Below, piece after piece: positions 55,230 through 64,000 of a stretch of DNA of 64,000 bases. The stretch lies in NCBI RefSeq assembly GCF_000011565.2, contig NC_005861.2, positions 558,001 to 622,000 of the forward strand, read 5' to 3'. A program made the translations under genes and the position numbers. The stretch is from Candidatus Protochlamydia amoebophila UWE25 (lineage in GTDB: Bacteria; Chlamydiota; Chlamydiia; Chlamydiales; Parachlamydiaceae). Within the stretch, counting starts at the first letter, position 1. The number at the start of each line of letters is the position of its first letter. The notes under the pieces were generated by a model. It did no database searches, was not told the origin of the DNA, and was given only the letters and a program-made list of their open reading frames with translations.

Positions 55230-55544
55230 TCTTTCTCCTTTAAATACATGTCGTTTAGATTTTCTTTTTTTTGATAATTTATCTTACTAATTCAACATTC
55301 GAATGAAAGTTTTTTGCTGTGAGGGAAGCAACTCTTTTACCAGATAAAAATTCTAAATTCAAGCTTTGAGATACTAAGCTATTTTCTTTTAAAAAGGGAA
55401 CTTTCCTAAACATCAAAAAATTAAATTTTTGGGGAATTAATGGTTACTTTTTTGTATTTAAAACAATGTAATTACTTCATTGATATTATTTTTAATTAAA
55501 TCTTATAATATAGTTAAGTTTAATTAGAGGCTAGTAAGATCCGC

Positions 55545-55562
55545 GTTTGCAAACTTGCAAAC
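55545..55562. repeat. 18-bp inverted repeat GTTTGCAAACTTGCAAAC
   Basis: Two eight-base arms, GTTTGCAA and TTGCAAAC, flank AC, and the left ten bases are themselves a palindrome. The GC-richer sequence stands out from its AT-rich surroundings and could be a protein-binding site. Nothing else supports a function. Confidence 0.5.
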
Positions 55563-55816
55563 CTCCTCCGGAAATGAGTACTATTACTAATCACATTTCT
55601 TCTGACTAATGCAGCCGGACCCTTTTCCGCAGTTCAAAATAAAATTAGCTTAAAATTTGAAGGAGAAAAACTTTAAAGCTTTCTAAAAAATTAATACCTT
55701 AAAACCTTCTACTTCTATTTTTTCCGAGTTTCTTCACCTTTTATTATTTCATAAAAACGACAACTGTATGTCTGTTATGAAAAATCATCCCCCAATTTTG
55801 ATTTTTTGCCGGAACA

Positions 55817-55975
55817 ATGAAAACAACGCAAATTACTTTAAAAGAGTGAACTCACACTTTAGAAAAAATCAAAAAATTAGCCAGTGAATTTGGAAAAAAC
55901 ACTAGTGATATAGTAGCTCGTGTATTAACTACTTGTTGCTACTCCTTTTTGAAATCATTAGATCTACTTTTTTAA
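55817..55975 (+). pseudogene. Possible remnant of a small ribbon-helix-helix/antitoxin-type gene
   Basis: From ATG 55817 the frame reads MKTTQITLKE, then an in-frame TGA at 55847-55849, then THTLEKIKKLASEFGKNTSD and IVARVL, to TAA at 55975. The pattern of a beta strand followed by two helices, LEKIKKLASEFGKNTSDIVARVL, recalls small ribbon-helix-helix DNA-binding proteins of toxin-antitoxin pairs. The internal stop suggests a dead copy. No toxin partner is seen. Confidence 0.35.
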
Positions 55976-56127
55976 TTCTCAGAAGAATTCATAAAAAATA
56001 AAATAAATGAAGTTTTAGACAAGTTAAAACAAAAGTCAGTATAAAACTTGTACAAGGTAGCAAGAGATAATATTTAGTTCCTAGCGTAGTTCTTAAAGTT
56101 TTTTCTCTCCATAGATCATATGTTATT

Positions 56128-57696
56128 TTAAGCTTTTCTTTGTAATTTTCCTTCTAGCTCAATGGCTGCAAATTGAAAAAGAGTGTCATATTGGTGAACA
56201 GGAGTTGGATTATCTCCATTTAATTTAGCGACTAGAGAAGGGGAATCTTTGTTGGGAAGTTTTTGAGTAGATCGCCCTAAATCGGACTGTGTAGGTGTTG
56301 GATCTTCGCTGACAAAGTGATCAAATAAAGAACAATTATTTGTTGAAGGGGAAAGTAACGAGGTAGCAGTTGAAGAATTCAAATTCTTTTCAATAGGAGA
56401 GGTCGTCAGATTTTGCGAGGGTTTGTTGTTTGTCAGTGGTACAGGAGGTGTTAAAGGCGGATTTTTTACTTCCGTAGAAAGCGAAGATTGAGGAGTTGAT
56501 TTCGATAAGGGAGGAAAGACTGAAGAATTTACAAGAGAGGCTTCTCCTAACATTTGCTCCAGCTCTCCTAGACGTTGAACTAATACTTCGATCGGTAGTC
56601 GAAAATGACTACGTATGACATGAAGTAAAATAGCTTCTAATGCAATTTTTCCTGAATGAGTGAAACGAATTTGTTGGGCAGATTCAATTAAATAATCGAT
56701 TAAATCTAAACATTGTTCTTGGGTATAAAGATGAGCCGCTCTCTCATAAAATTGTTTTTCTTTAGGAGAAATAGTTAGGAGTGGAGAAGTTATGCCTGCT
56801 AATTGAATCAACAAAATATGACGGAAGTGATCAATTAAACCTTCAATAAAGTGATTTAAATCTTTTCCTTCAGCAAAAATACGATAAGCAATTTCAAAAG
56901 CCTTTACGAAATTGCCTTCCTTACCCGCTAAATCTAATTCAAAATAAGCTTCTCGAGGCATTAGCCCTAAAATGGACTGGACAGTTGCTGCATTAATTTT
57001 TCCTTCAGAAAAGGCCACAATTTGATCAAATAAAGATTCGGCATCTCTCAATCCACCTTCTGCTTTGTATGCAAGTAATTGCAGTGCTTCTTCTTCAACA
57101 TCGATTTCAAGTTGGTCGGCAATCAATTTTAATTTAATCATGATCTGAGAAAGAGGAATACGACTTAAGTTAAACCGTTGGCAGCGAGATAAAATCGTAG
57201 GTAAGACCTTGTGAGCTTCTGTTGTTGCAAAGATGAATTTGACTTTGGGGGGAGGTTCTTCCAACGTCTTAAGAAGGGCATTAAAAGCCTCTTTAGTTAG
57301 CATATGTACTTCATCAATGATATAGACTTTATATTGACCAGAGGTTGCTGCGTAACCTACAGTTTCATTAATTTGTCTAATATCTTCAATTCCTCGATGG
57401 GAAGCACCATCAATTTCTAGCACATCTAAGGAAGAGCCAGAAGTGATTTCCCGGCAAGAAGTGCATTGATTACAAGGTTCAAAATCTTCTGTAGAATTTT
57501 GACAATTAATCGCTTTTGCAAAAATGCGTGCTAATGTTGTTTTTCCTGTCCCTCGAGATCCACAAAAAAGATAAGCTTGGGCAAGTCTTTTAAATTTGAT
57601 CGCATTTTTAAGAGTTGTTACAACAGCCTCTTGTCCAAATACTTCTTTGAACGTTTGTGGTCGAAACTTTCTGGCAATAACTTGATATTCAGACAT
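56128..57696 (-). CDS. dnaX: DNA polymerase III gamma/tau subunit
   Basis: DnaX is the clamp-loader ATPase of the replicase. The 522-residue protein has Walker A GSRGTGKTTLARIFAKAINC, zinc-binding cysteines in CNQCTSCREI, the DEVHMLTKEAFNALLKTLEEPP box and the SRC motif in ILSRCQRFNL. Residues about 370-495 are a Ser/Thr/Pro-rich linker, and the short C-terminus lacks the polymerase-binding domain of long tau forms. I did not see the A-AAA-AAG slippery site used in E. coli to make gamma. Confidence 0.95.
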   Translation of the reverse strand: MSEYQVIARKFRPQTFKEVFGQEAVVTTLKNAIKFKRLAQAYLFCGSRGTGKTTLARIFAKAINCQNSTEDFEPCNQCTSCREITSGSSLDVLEIDGASHRGIEDIRQINETVGYAATSGQYKVYIIDEVHMLTKEAFNALLKTLEEPPPKVKFIFATTEAHKVLPTILSRCQRFNLSRIPLSQIMIKLKLIADQLEIDVEEEALQLLAYKAEGGLRDAESLFDQIVAFSEGKINAATVQSILGLMPREAYFELDLAGKEGNFVKAFEIAYRIFAEGKDLNHFIEGLIDHFRHILLIQLAGITSPLLTISPKEKQFYERAAHLYTQEQCLDLIDYLIESAQQIRFTHSGKIALEAILLHVIRSHFRLPIEVLVQRLGELEQMLGEASLVNSSVFPPLSKSTPQSSLSTEVKNPPLTPPVPLTNNKPSQNLTTSPIEKNLNSSTATSLLSPSTNNCSLFDHFVSEDPTPTQSDLGRSTQKLPNKDSPSLVAKLNGDNPTPVHQYDTLFQFAAIELEGKLQRKA

Positions 57697-57895
57697 GATC
57701 TACATTAAATTTAGTTAATGTCATTGATTTTAATGTGCTGGTTGAATTTATGCAAATATAGAATAGCAGCTCATGGTAAAAAATAAATTTTAAAGTTCGA
57801 TATTCCTTGTTGAATCCTTTCTGAGATCTACAACAAGTTACGATTTATTTGATAAAACTGATACACTATAAAAAAAATTGACTGGATTAAAGAAT

Positions 57896-59305
57896 ATGAT
57901 AGAAATACGAGATTTAGGAATACTTTTTGGCTGTTTATGCGTTTGCCTCCTTTTTATTCTTTTTAAGTTATGGAATCTTTCAAAAATCAAACAAAAAATT
58001 TTACTAGAAAAGGAAATAATTCAAGCAGATTGGATGAAGGAGTGTGAAAGAAGGGCGATTGCAGAGGAGAAAAATACACGATTACCCATTCTCGAAGAGC
58101 AATTGAGACAGGAGCGTATTGAAACTCAAAGATGGATCAATGAAAATTCTTTCCTAAAGACTCAAATTGCTGAAAAAGACACTGCCTTAAAAAAGCAAAT
58201 TGAATATGAAAAAGAAAAATTATTAATGCATCAACAAACTCAAGAACAGTTAACAGAGTCTTTCAAAGCTTTATCCGCAGATGCTTTAAAAAACAATATC
58301 CAATCTTTCCTTGATATTGCGACGGTCAAGTTTGAAAAACTGCAAGAAGGAGCAAAACATGACTTACAACTCAGACAAAAAGCTATTGATGATTTAGTCA
58401 AACCTATCCAAAGTTGTTTACAAACTGTTGATTTAAAAATGTCAGAGCTAGAAAAAGCACGTCTAGTGGCTTATGCGAGTATGAGCGAACAAGTTCATAC
58501 ATTAGCGAAATCTCAAATACAATTACAAGTTGAAACCTCGAATTTAGTAAAGGCTTTAAGAGCCCCACATGTACGTGGAAGATGGGGAGAAATTCAACTT
58601 AAAAGAGTTGTTGAAATGGCGGGTATGATTGAACACTGCGACTTTGTTCAGCAAGAAACTGTTTTTTCCGAAGAAAAGCGATTTCGGCCTGATTTAATTA
58701 TTAAGCTTCCTAATGCGAAGCAAATTGTTGTAGATTCTAAAGCTCCACTTTATGCTTATCTTGAGTCTTTAGAAGAAAAAGAAGAGGCGCAAAGACTTAC
58801 AAAGTTAAAAGACCATGCAAGGCAAGTTCGTACGCATATCACACAATTAGCCACTAAATCTTATTGGGACCAATTTCAACAAGCTCCCGAGTTTGTTGTT
58901 TTATTTCTCCCAGGCGAAACATTTTTCAGCGCAGCACTCGAGCAAGATCCAGAATTAATTGAATGGGGAGTCGAACAAAAAGTAATTTTAGCAACACCCA
59001 CCACGTTAATTGCTCTTTTACGCTCTGTTGCTTATGGCTGGCGTCAAGAATTAATTGCTGAAAATGCGCAGCAAATCAGCGAACTTGGAAAGACTTTGCA
59101 TGATCGTGTTCGCATCCTTGTGGAGCATTTTGATGAAATACGACGAGGGCTTGAGCGTGCTGTGGATGCTTATAATAAAACTGTAGGATCATTAGAAACT
59201 CGCGTGTTACCATCCGCTAGAAAATTTAAAGAACTAGGAGCATCCAGTGGAGAAGATATTCTTTTTTTAGAAACGATCGACTCCACAATAAGAAAATGTC
59301 ATTAA
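57896..59305 (+). CDS. rmuC: DNA recombination protein RmuC
   Basis: RmuC is a membrane-anchored protein that limits DNA inversions between repeats, with a nuclease-like core. The frame is open from a TTG at 57878; ATG 57896 gives 469 residues with a hydrophobic segment at 7-25. A long coiled coil (about 25-200) is followed by the conserved domain: [61 protein letters not shown] and [15 protein letters not shown]. It is divergent from dnaX. Confidence 0.93.
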   Translation: MIEIRDLGILFGCLCVCLLFILFKLWNLSKIKQKILLEKEIIQADWMKECERRAIAEEKNTRLPILEEQLRQERIETQRWINENSFLKTQIAEKDTALKKQIEYEKEKLLMHQQTQEQLTESFKALSADALKNNIQSFLDIATVKFEKLQEGAKHDLQLRQKAIDDLVKPIQSCLQTVDLKMSELEKARLVAYASMSEQVHTLAKSQIQLQVETSNLVKALRAPHVRGRWGEIQLKRVVEMAGMIEHCDFVQQETVFSEEKRFRPDLIIKLPNAKQIVVDSKAPLYAYLESLEEKEEAQRLTKLKDHARQVRTHITQLATKSYWDQFQQAPEFVVLFLPGETFFSAALEQDPELIEWGVEQKVILATPTTLIALLRSVAYGWRQELIAENAQQISELGKTLHDRVRILVEHFDEIRRGLERAVDAYNKTVGSLETRVLPSARKFKELGASSGEDILFLETIDSTIRKCH

Positions 59306-59478
59306 ACTGACTAGAGTGCTTAGTGTAATACTTAATGGGTAAATGTTTAAATTTAGAGTGCCAAAAAAAGCAAAATAAATGTCTATAAATGCAATTAAGT
59401 TTATTTAATTTTTATTATTTAAATAATGCAAACTAAATTGATTGTTTTATTTTTAAATTTGAATTTTTTTAAGATGGA

Positions 59479-60996
59479 TTAATTAGACGTTTTAAAATTA
59501 ATGGCTTCCAAAAGGTGCGTATCCTCGATTTGAGAGGAAAAGGCCAGATCTGCAATGGTTCGAGCTAAACGAATAATTCTTTCACAGGATCTGGCTGATA
59601 ATCCAAAACTTTCAATTGCAGATTTTAAAAGAACTGTACTTGTTGAAGTTAATAAACAGTACTTATTTAATTCTGCGGTACTTAAAGAAGAATTTGTTCT
59701 TCCTTGACCTAAACGTTCTGATTGAGACTCTCTTGCTTTTATTACTCGTGAACGTATTGTGCAAGAAGTTTCATGCGTTGTTGTTTCTAAAAGATCTTGG
59801 TATTTGACGGGTGGAACGATAATATGCATATCAATTCTGTCTTTAAGAGGGCCTGAAATTTTGCTTTGATATTTTTCAATTTGTGCAATCGAGTCTTTGC
59901 AAGGTTTATCTGGATGTCCTAAATAACCGCATGGACAAGGATTCATGGCTGCCACGCACATAAAGCTTGTAGGAAAAGTAAATTTTCCACTTGCACGACT
60001 TATCGTTACTTTTTTATCTTCTAAAGGTTGCCTTAATACCTCGAGAACAGTGCGTGAAAATTCAGGAAGTTCATCTAGAAATAAAATTCCTTGGTGAGCT
60101 AAAGAAACTTCTCCAGGTCGTGGATAGGTCCCACCTCCTATTAAGCCAGCATAGCTGATGGTATGGTGTGGGGAACGAAAGGGGCGCTCTGTAATGACAT
60201 GTTGGCCCTCTTTAAGTAAACCTGAAATAGAATGAACCCGAGTCACTTCTAAAGATTCTTCCCATGTCAAATCAGGCATAATTCCAATTAAGGCTTTTGC
60301 CATCATTGTTTTTCCACATCCTGGTGGACCGGACAGCAAAATATTATGTCCTCCTGCCGCCGCAATTTCTAAAGCTCTTTTGACGTGTGCTTGTCCTTTG
60401 ATATCTTTAAAATCAACAGAAGGAATGAGACGAGACAGTTGAAAAGGATTGGAAAAAGCAAGGGGCTTATAAGAGCTTGGATCTTGAAGAAAATGAACCG
60501 CTTCTTTCAAATTTTCAATAGAATAAATAGCTATTCCTCTTACGGCAGCAGCCTCTGGGGCGTTGGCTGCTGGTAATAAAATTCCTTTTTTTCCTAATTC
60601 TCTAGCTAACATGGCAATGGCTAAGGCACCCGTGATCGGGCGTAATTGTCCACTTAATCCAAGTTCTCCTACAATTAAATAATCCCTGTGTGTATCGCGA
60701 TTTTTTATAAGTCCTAATGAATTGATGAGGCCAATCGCAATAGGAAGGTCATAGATAGCCCCTTCTTTTTTTAAATTACCGGGAGCTAAATTGACAGTGC
60801 AATAAATTGATCCGATTTCAAATCCCGAATTTTTAATTGCTGTCAACACGCGATCTTTAGATTCACGAACCGCTGTATCAGGAAGCCCAACAATGACTAA
60901 ATTGAGTTTTTCGGCTTTGATGACATCCACCTCAACTTCTACAGGAATGGCTTCTAAGCCATGTAAAGATAAACATTGAATACGGGATAAAGGCAT
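59479..60996 (-). CDS. comM: Magnesium-chelatase-like AAA ATPase ComM/YifB
   Basis: ComM is a hexameric helicase that promotes branch migration during integration of transformed DNA. The 505-residue protein has an N-terminal domain with VGLPDTAVRESKDRVLTAIKN, a Lon-like fold, Walker A LSGPPGCGKTMMAKAL, Walker B GILFLDELPEF, the zinc cysteine run CPCGYLGHPDKPC, and the C-terminal ARxxxRxxRLARTIADL. AAGGA precedes the ATG. With ComEC it supports a transformation-like pathway. Confidence 0.94.
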   Translation of the reverse strand: MPLSRIQCLSLHGLEAIPVEVEVDVIKAEKLNLVIVGLPDTAVRESKDRVLTAIKNSGFEIGSIYCTVNLAPGNLKKEGAIYDLPIAIGLINSLGLIKNRDTHRDYLIVGELGLSGQLRPITGALAIAMLARELGKKGILLPAANAPEAAAVRGIAIYSIENLKEAVHFLQDPSSYKPLAFSNPFQLSRLIPSVDFKDIKGQAHVKRALEIAAAGGHNILLSGPPGCGKTMMAKALIGIMPDLTWEESLEVTRVHSISGLLKEGQHVITERPFRSPHHTISYAGLIGGGTYPRPGEVSLAHQGILFLDELPEFSRTVLEVLRQPLEDKKVTISRASGKFTFPTSFMCVAAMNPCPCGYLGHPDKPCKDSIAQIEKYQSKISGPLKDRIDMHIIVPPVKYQDLLETTTHETSCTIRSRVIKARESQSERLGQGRTNSSLSTAELNKYCLLTSTSTVLLKSAIESFGLSARSCERIIRLARTIADLAFSSQIEDTHLLEAINFKTSN

Positions 60997-61083
60997 ATTT
61001 CCTTAAAAAATAAAATAAATCTTATCTGATCAAAGAATTATTATTAAGCTTATTTTTTTAATTAATTGTTGATAATGTTTGGC

Positions 61084-61863
61084 CTACATGGCTTGAAATT
61101 TTTGAATCCAATCTTGGGGAATGCCGGCTTTTTGCCGATTTTCAGAATGTAAAACAAAACCTTTCGCTCGTTTTGGATTCAATAATGTTGTTGCAAGAGT
61201 TTTTTCCCACGCATCCCACTCATTATCGTCTTTGTTTTTGAGTCGACGTAACCAATGCCAGCCAAATCCAACATGTGAGATTTCATCTTTTAAAATGGTA
61301 GCCATTAATTGAGCGGATAGGTCATCTCCAAAATGAGCAAATGATTTGCCATACATAGGAGCAAAATCCAAATTCGCCATTTCAAATGTTAAGCTCATGA
61401 GACTAATATAGTGAAGAGGAGAATGAATGTAAGGAATATGATTCCAAAAATGTTTATAAAGAGGAAGATCTCCAAATTGAATTCCCATCTGACTCATTCG
61501 TGTCATATAAAGCTGAACATGACCCTGTTCTTCTCGAAGTGTATTCATTAACCCTTTACGAAAATTTTTTGGGGCATCAGGAAAAGCAAGGAGCGTAAAA
61601 GCCATGATTTCCACAGCTAATAGTTCATGACCCGCAAAGCGATGTAAACAAATGGCTCGTTTATCAGGGTCATGATGATCATGAAATGGGGGAAGTTTTT
61701 CTTCTTTCGTCCGTTTTGTAAAAGACATGCCAGGAGGACGAACAGGTTCGCTCCAAATGAAAGGCAAGCCTGGTTCACAATCCGTTAGAACGGAAGGATG
61801 AGCCAGTTTGCCTTCTAAGGTGTCTGAGGCTAAAATTGAATGAGCCCATTCACGCAATTCCAT
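61084..61863 (-). CDS. DUF455 family ferritin-like protein
   Basis: The 259-residue helical protein has metal-ligand-like motifs spread as in four-helix di-iron proteins: HRFAGHELLAVEIMA, REEQGHVQLYMTRM, and DEISHVGFGWHWL, with other Glu/His in SLTFEMANLDFAPMYGKSF. This matches the DUF455 family (ferritin-like superfamily; some relatives are tRNA-modifying hydroxylases). The reaction is unknown. Its ATG is two bases after the stop of the SH3 protein gene, so it is translationally coupled to it. Confidence 0.8.
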   Translation of the reverse strand: MELREWAHSILASDTLEGKLAHPSVLTDCEPGLPFIWSEPVRPPGMSFTKRTKEEKLPPFHDHHDPDKRAICLHRFAGHELLAVEIMAFTLLAFPDAPKNFRKGLMNTLREEQGHVQLYMTRMSQMGIQFGDLPLYKHFWNHIPYIHSPLHYISLMSLTFEMANLDFAPMYGKSFAHFGDDLSAQLMATILKDEISHVGFGWHWLRRLKNKDDNEWDAWEKTLATTLLNPKRAKGFVLHSENRQKAGIPQDWIQKFQAM

Positions 61864-61865
61864 GT

Positions 61866-63161
61866 TTACTCAAGAGATAAAACATAGTACGCAGGGAAAG
61901 CATAATGATTATTGGGTCTTGGGGCAACGCGAATAGATACTTCGTGACCAATGAAATCTTGTAAATTTACTTGTGTACTATAAAGAAAAGCAATCGGTAA
62001 TTTACTTGCAGAATTAATTAACATATAATCACCAGGTTTATTTTTGACAGGTCGATTATAGGCATCTACAATTCCTTTTAAAATAAACGAATGTTGCTTT
62101 TGCTCTTCATAAAAAGCTTGTGGATTTTCACTTCCAGAATGTTTTACCCAATCATTAAATAAGGCTTCTTCAATTGGTAACCAAATAGCCATGTTCATAG
62201 GAAGCTGAGCTGTTTTTCGAGCGGGATTTGCTTGTGATATACTAGAGTTAGAAAGTTTTTCACTTCCTCCTTTCTGCTCAAGGCTTGCTAGTTTAGTTTT
62301 ATGAGCATTTAATTCTTCTGTTAATTGTTTGTTTTTAGCTTCTAGAATATGAGAAGAATAGCCATTTTGGGCTTCTAAATAAGCTAATTTTTTTGTAATG
62401 AACGCTTCTTGTAATTTAGCTAAAAGTTCTTTAGCTTTTGCGACCGCATCTGGAAAATCAGTATAATTATTAATAATTGCTTGATAATTTGATTTAATTC
62501 TTTCTACATTAAATTGATCAAATGGCTTTGCCATTTCAAGGCGACTTAAAGATTCTGTATTGGCTAATAAGCGATAAACGTCTTCTTTTCGTTTCTCTTG
62601 GCGAGCCATTAAACCAGCATCTCCAATTTTTTCAACATATTCTTTAGCAATATAAAATTGTGCTGTTTGTGGAATAGTAATCTCAAGCCATTTATTATTA
62701 GTAGAGCTAATAACACCTTCCACTTTATCGCCTGAATTAAGCTGGGCGATAACAGGAGACTCTAGATCTGGCTGTAATCTTACGTTAACCCGGGACCCTT
62801 CCACAATATTATCCAAGATGTAGGTTCTAAACACAAATCCTTTGATATCTTTAGGGGGTTGGGCAGTATAAAAATCTTCCGTCTCTCCATTAATAACGAG
62901 TAGATCATTTTGATTGTATTCACGTAGAACGTAGCCATCGTAAGTGGGATGTAGGCGTAATCTCACCTTATTTTTAGTGATTTTACCAGTGAATGGCTCA
63001 AATGGAGCTATTTTTTTTTCAGCTTTTTCTAAAGACGGAGAAAAATTTTGGGTATGTTGAATGTTGACTTCCGCTTGATTTTCATCGGCTAATAAAGATG
63101 AGCTAAGCGGAATCAATAAAGATAAAAAGCTTAATATGGAGGGAGCTGGTTTCCTCATCAT
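61866..63161 (-). CDS. Exported protein with two bacterial SH3 domains and a coiled coil
   Basis: The frame is open from a GTG (63173), but GAGG six bases before ATG 63161 favours MMRKPAPSILSFLS (431 residues). A signal peptide of about 26 residues ends near LLADEN. Two SH3-like repeats follow (about 55-115 and 120-180), with KVRLRLHPTYDGYVLREY and RVNVRLQPDLESPVIAQL. A helical region with coiled coil (about 185-300) and a C-terminal beta domain (about 320-431, SGSENPQAFYEEQKQHSFILKG split across strands) come next. Bacterial SH3 domains often bind cell wall. Role: probably envelope or periplasm. Target unknown. Confidence 0.8.
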   Translation of the reverse strand: MMRKPAPSILSFLSLLIPLSSSLLADENQAEVNIQHTQNFSPSLEKAEKKIAPFEPFTGKITKNKVRLRLHPTYDGYVLREYNQNDLLVINGETEDFYTAQPPKDIKGFVFRTYILDNIVEGSRVNVRLQPDLESPVIAQLNSGDKVEGVISSTNNKWLEITIPQTAQFYIAKEYVEKIGDAGLMARQEKRKEDVYRLLANTESLSRLEMAKPFDQFNVERIKSNYQAIINNYTDFPDAVAKAKELLAKLQEAFITKKLAYLEAQNGYSSHILEAKNKQLTEELNAHKTKLASLEQKGGSEKLSNSSISQANPARKTAQLPMNMAIWLPIEEALFNDWVKHSGSENPQAFYEEQKQHSFILKGIVDAYNRPVKNKPGDYMLINSASKLPIAFLYSTQVNLQDFIGHEVSIRVAPRPNNHYAFPAYYVLSLE

Positions 63162-63412
63162 ATAGATCCTCACAATAAAACATGTTAAAAATGATAACTG
63201 ATAAAGAATTCTAAAGTTTTGAAAGATTTATGCAAAGCATTTAGAAAGGGATTTGTGCTATAGCCTGCTTATTAGATAAATTCATGTAGATATTTTTTAT
63301 TTTTTTTGAGAGGGGATTAGAATAGTGGTGAAGGTGTAAAAATAAAGGGAATAAATTTCTATTACAAAAATCAAAAGAAATCTATTCCCTTAAGCTAGTC
63401 AATTTTAAAAAA

Positions 63413-64000
63413 CTAACTTTTTAAAACCGCTAAAATATGTTCGCATCCTTGATTTCCACATGTGCAGCCCACTGGGCTTCCTAAATAAACATTGTATTTT
63501 TCATGTTCATTAAGTTTGCTACAAACTGAAAATAGCTGATTTCCTACTTCCGAGATCGTCCATTCTTGAAACTGTAATTCTTCTTCATGAACAACTTCGC
63601 ATTCTTCACTAGGGGTGAGTGGTTCAGGATTTAATGTCTTAGCAATTTGACAATGAAAACAATTGCAGTTAGGCTCTGCTCTCGGAAATGAAATTTCTTC
63701 CGATGTTCCTATAATTTTCGCAATTGCACCGATTTTATCCAGCATTTCGGCTGGTAGGTTAGGAGCATCAAATTGTTCAGGGTTGTGCTGCATAGCGGTC
63801 GATAAACCGTCCATTGATCCAAAAGCTAATCGAACGGAAGAATCTCCCATTTGATTCATCAATCCTTTTAATGTATTTTCTGCGATTGGATTGTCGGGCT
63901 TATAAATTAATTCCTCTTTATCAAAATAGGCGGCATGGTGTTTAAAAATTTGTTCTACAAATTCATTTGATAAACCAGGAATGTTAATTACGTCTCCATC
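63413..64000 (-). CDS. Cys/His-rich protein with SWIM-type motif (5' end outside window)
   Basis: The frame is open to the right edge (64000), upstream of the first methionines near 63859, so the gene starts outside. At least 195 residues are visible. A central CNCFHCQIAK motif and a C-terminal GCTCGNQGCEHILAVL (CxC-x4-CxH, the form of a SWIM zinc finger) are clear. Upstream are helical stretches such as LPAEMLDKIGAIAKIIG. SWIM fingers bind DNA or proteins. I do not recognise the complete family. No terminator is seen in the short gap that follows. Confidence 0.65.
   Translation of the reverse strand, partial: DGDVINIPGLSNEFVEQIFKHHAAYFDKEELIYKPDNPIAENTLKGLMNQMGDSSVRLAFGSMDGLSTAMQHNPEQFDAPNLPAEMLDKIGAIAKIIGTSEEISFPRAEPNCNCFHCQIAKTLNPEPLTPSEECEVVHEEELQFQEWTISEVGNQLFSVCSKLNEHEKYNVYLGSPVGCTCGNQGCEHILAVLKS

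Larger units (their letters stand above)
55230..56127. other. Long gap between dnaX and ybaB with an inverted repeat and a gene remnant
   Basis: The gap holds an 18-base inverted repeat, GTTTGCAA-AC-TTGCAAAC, at 55545-55562, and a small decayed frame at 55817-55975 described separately. Otherwise it is AT-rich with no recognised gene. Such a gap between two genes normally in one operon suggests loss of a gene here. Confidence 0.45.

Noticed and set aside
55545-55562. Replication origin iterons near dnaX
   Set aside because: Only one inverted repeat is present, with no cluster of DnaA boxes and no dnaA gene in view.

Overview
The window looks like chromosome of an amoeba-associated (environmental) chlamydia, most likely Parachlamydiaceae close to Candidatus Protochlamydia. 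The reasons are low G+C, long AT-rich intergenic gaps, and a string of blocks whose gene order I recall from Chlamydia trachomatis (CT numbers here are from memory, not searched): secY-rpsM-rpsK-rpoA-rplQ-gapA-(CT504) at 2-7903; UPF0158-dapF-clpP-glyA at 11837-16170; xerC-rnz and lon at 29087-35248; tsaB-rpsU-dnaJ at 41806-44220; yycJ-ftsK at 44355-48070; and comEC-(unknown)-ptsH-ptsI-ybaB-dnaX at 49191-57696. Between the blocks lie lineage-specific genes typical of large environmental chlamydial genomes.

Layout. 1-8.1 kb: end of the ribosomal/RNA polymerase operon, GAPDH, a gene in the position of the Chlamydia transcription factor GrgA, and tRNA-Leu(UAA). 8.1-11.6 kb: a possible BTB/leucine-rich-repeat-like candidate effector and a CPBP membrane protease. 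11.8-17 kb: a UPF0158 protein with an AT-hook and histone-H1-like tail, DapF, ClpP, GlyA and a possible starch-binding-like protein. 17.5-27 kb: a coiled-coil zinc-ribbon protein, RNase P RNA, a second CPBP protease, FolE, a SPOUT methyltransferase, a YbiT-type ABC-F protein, a membrane-anchored glycosyltransferase and a MetNIQ transporter. 27-35 kb: a polyproline protein, then xerC, and the lon-rfaE2-rhomboid-rnz run read leftward. 36-40.5 kb: two large tandem paralogues of unknown function. 40.6-50.8 kb: dgt-tsaB, rpsU, dnaJ, yycJ, ftsK, uppP, tRNA-His(GUG), comEC. 51-64 kb: a SUKH-like gene with hprK-ptsH-ptsI, then ybaB, dnaX, rmuC, comM, a DUF455 ferritin-like protein, an SH3-domain envelope protein, and a SWIM-type Cys/His protein that runs off the end.

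How the genes work together. Core gene expression, proteolysis (ClpP, Lon, rhomboid, CPBP) and DNA processing (FtsK, XerC, DnaX, RmuC, ComEC, ComM) dominate. HprK, HPr and EI form a phosphorelay with no sugar-specific EII in view, which suggests a regulatory PTS. Cell-wall and folate functions (DapF, UppP, FolE, GlyA) and methionine import (MetNIQ) are housekeeping. The parts most likely to be new biology are the lineage-specific proteins: the tandem pair at 36026-40451, the polyproline protein, the BTB/LRR-like protein, the GrgA-position gene and the tailed UPF0158 protein. I saw no CRISPR array, insertion sequence, prophage or rRNA operon.
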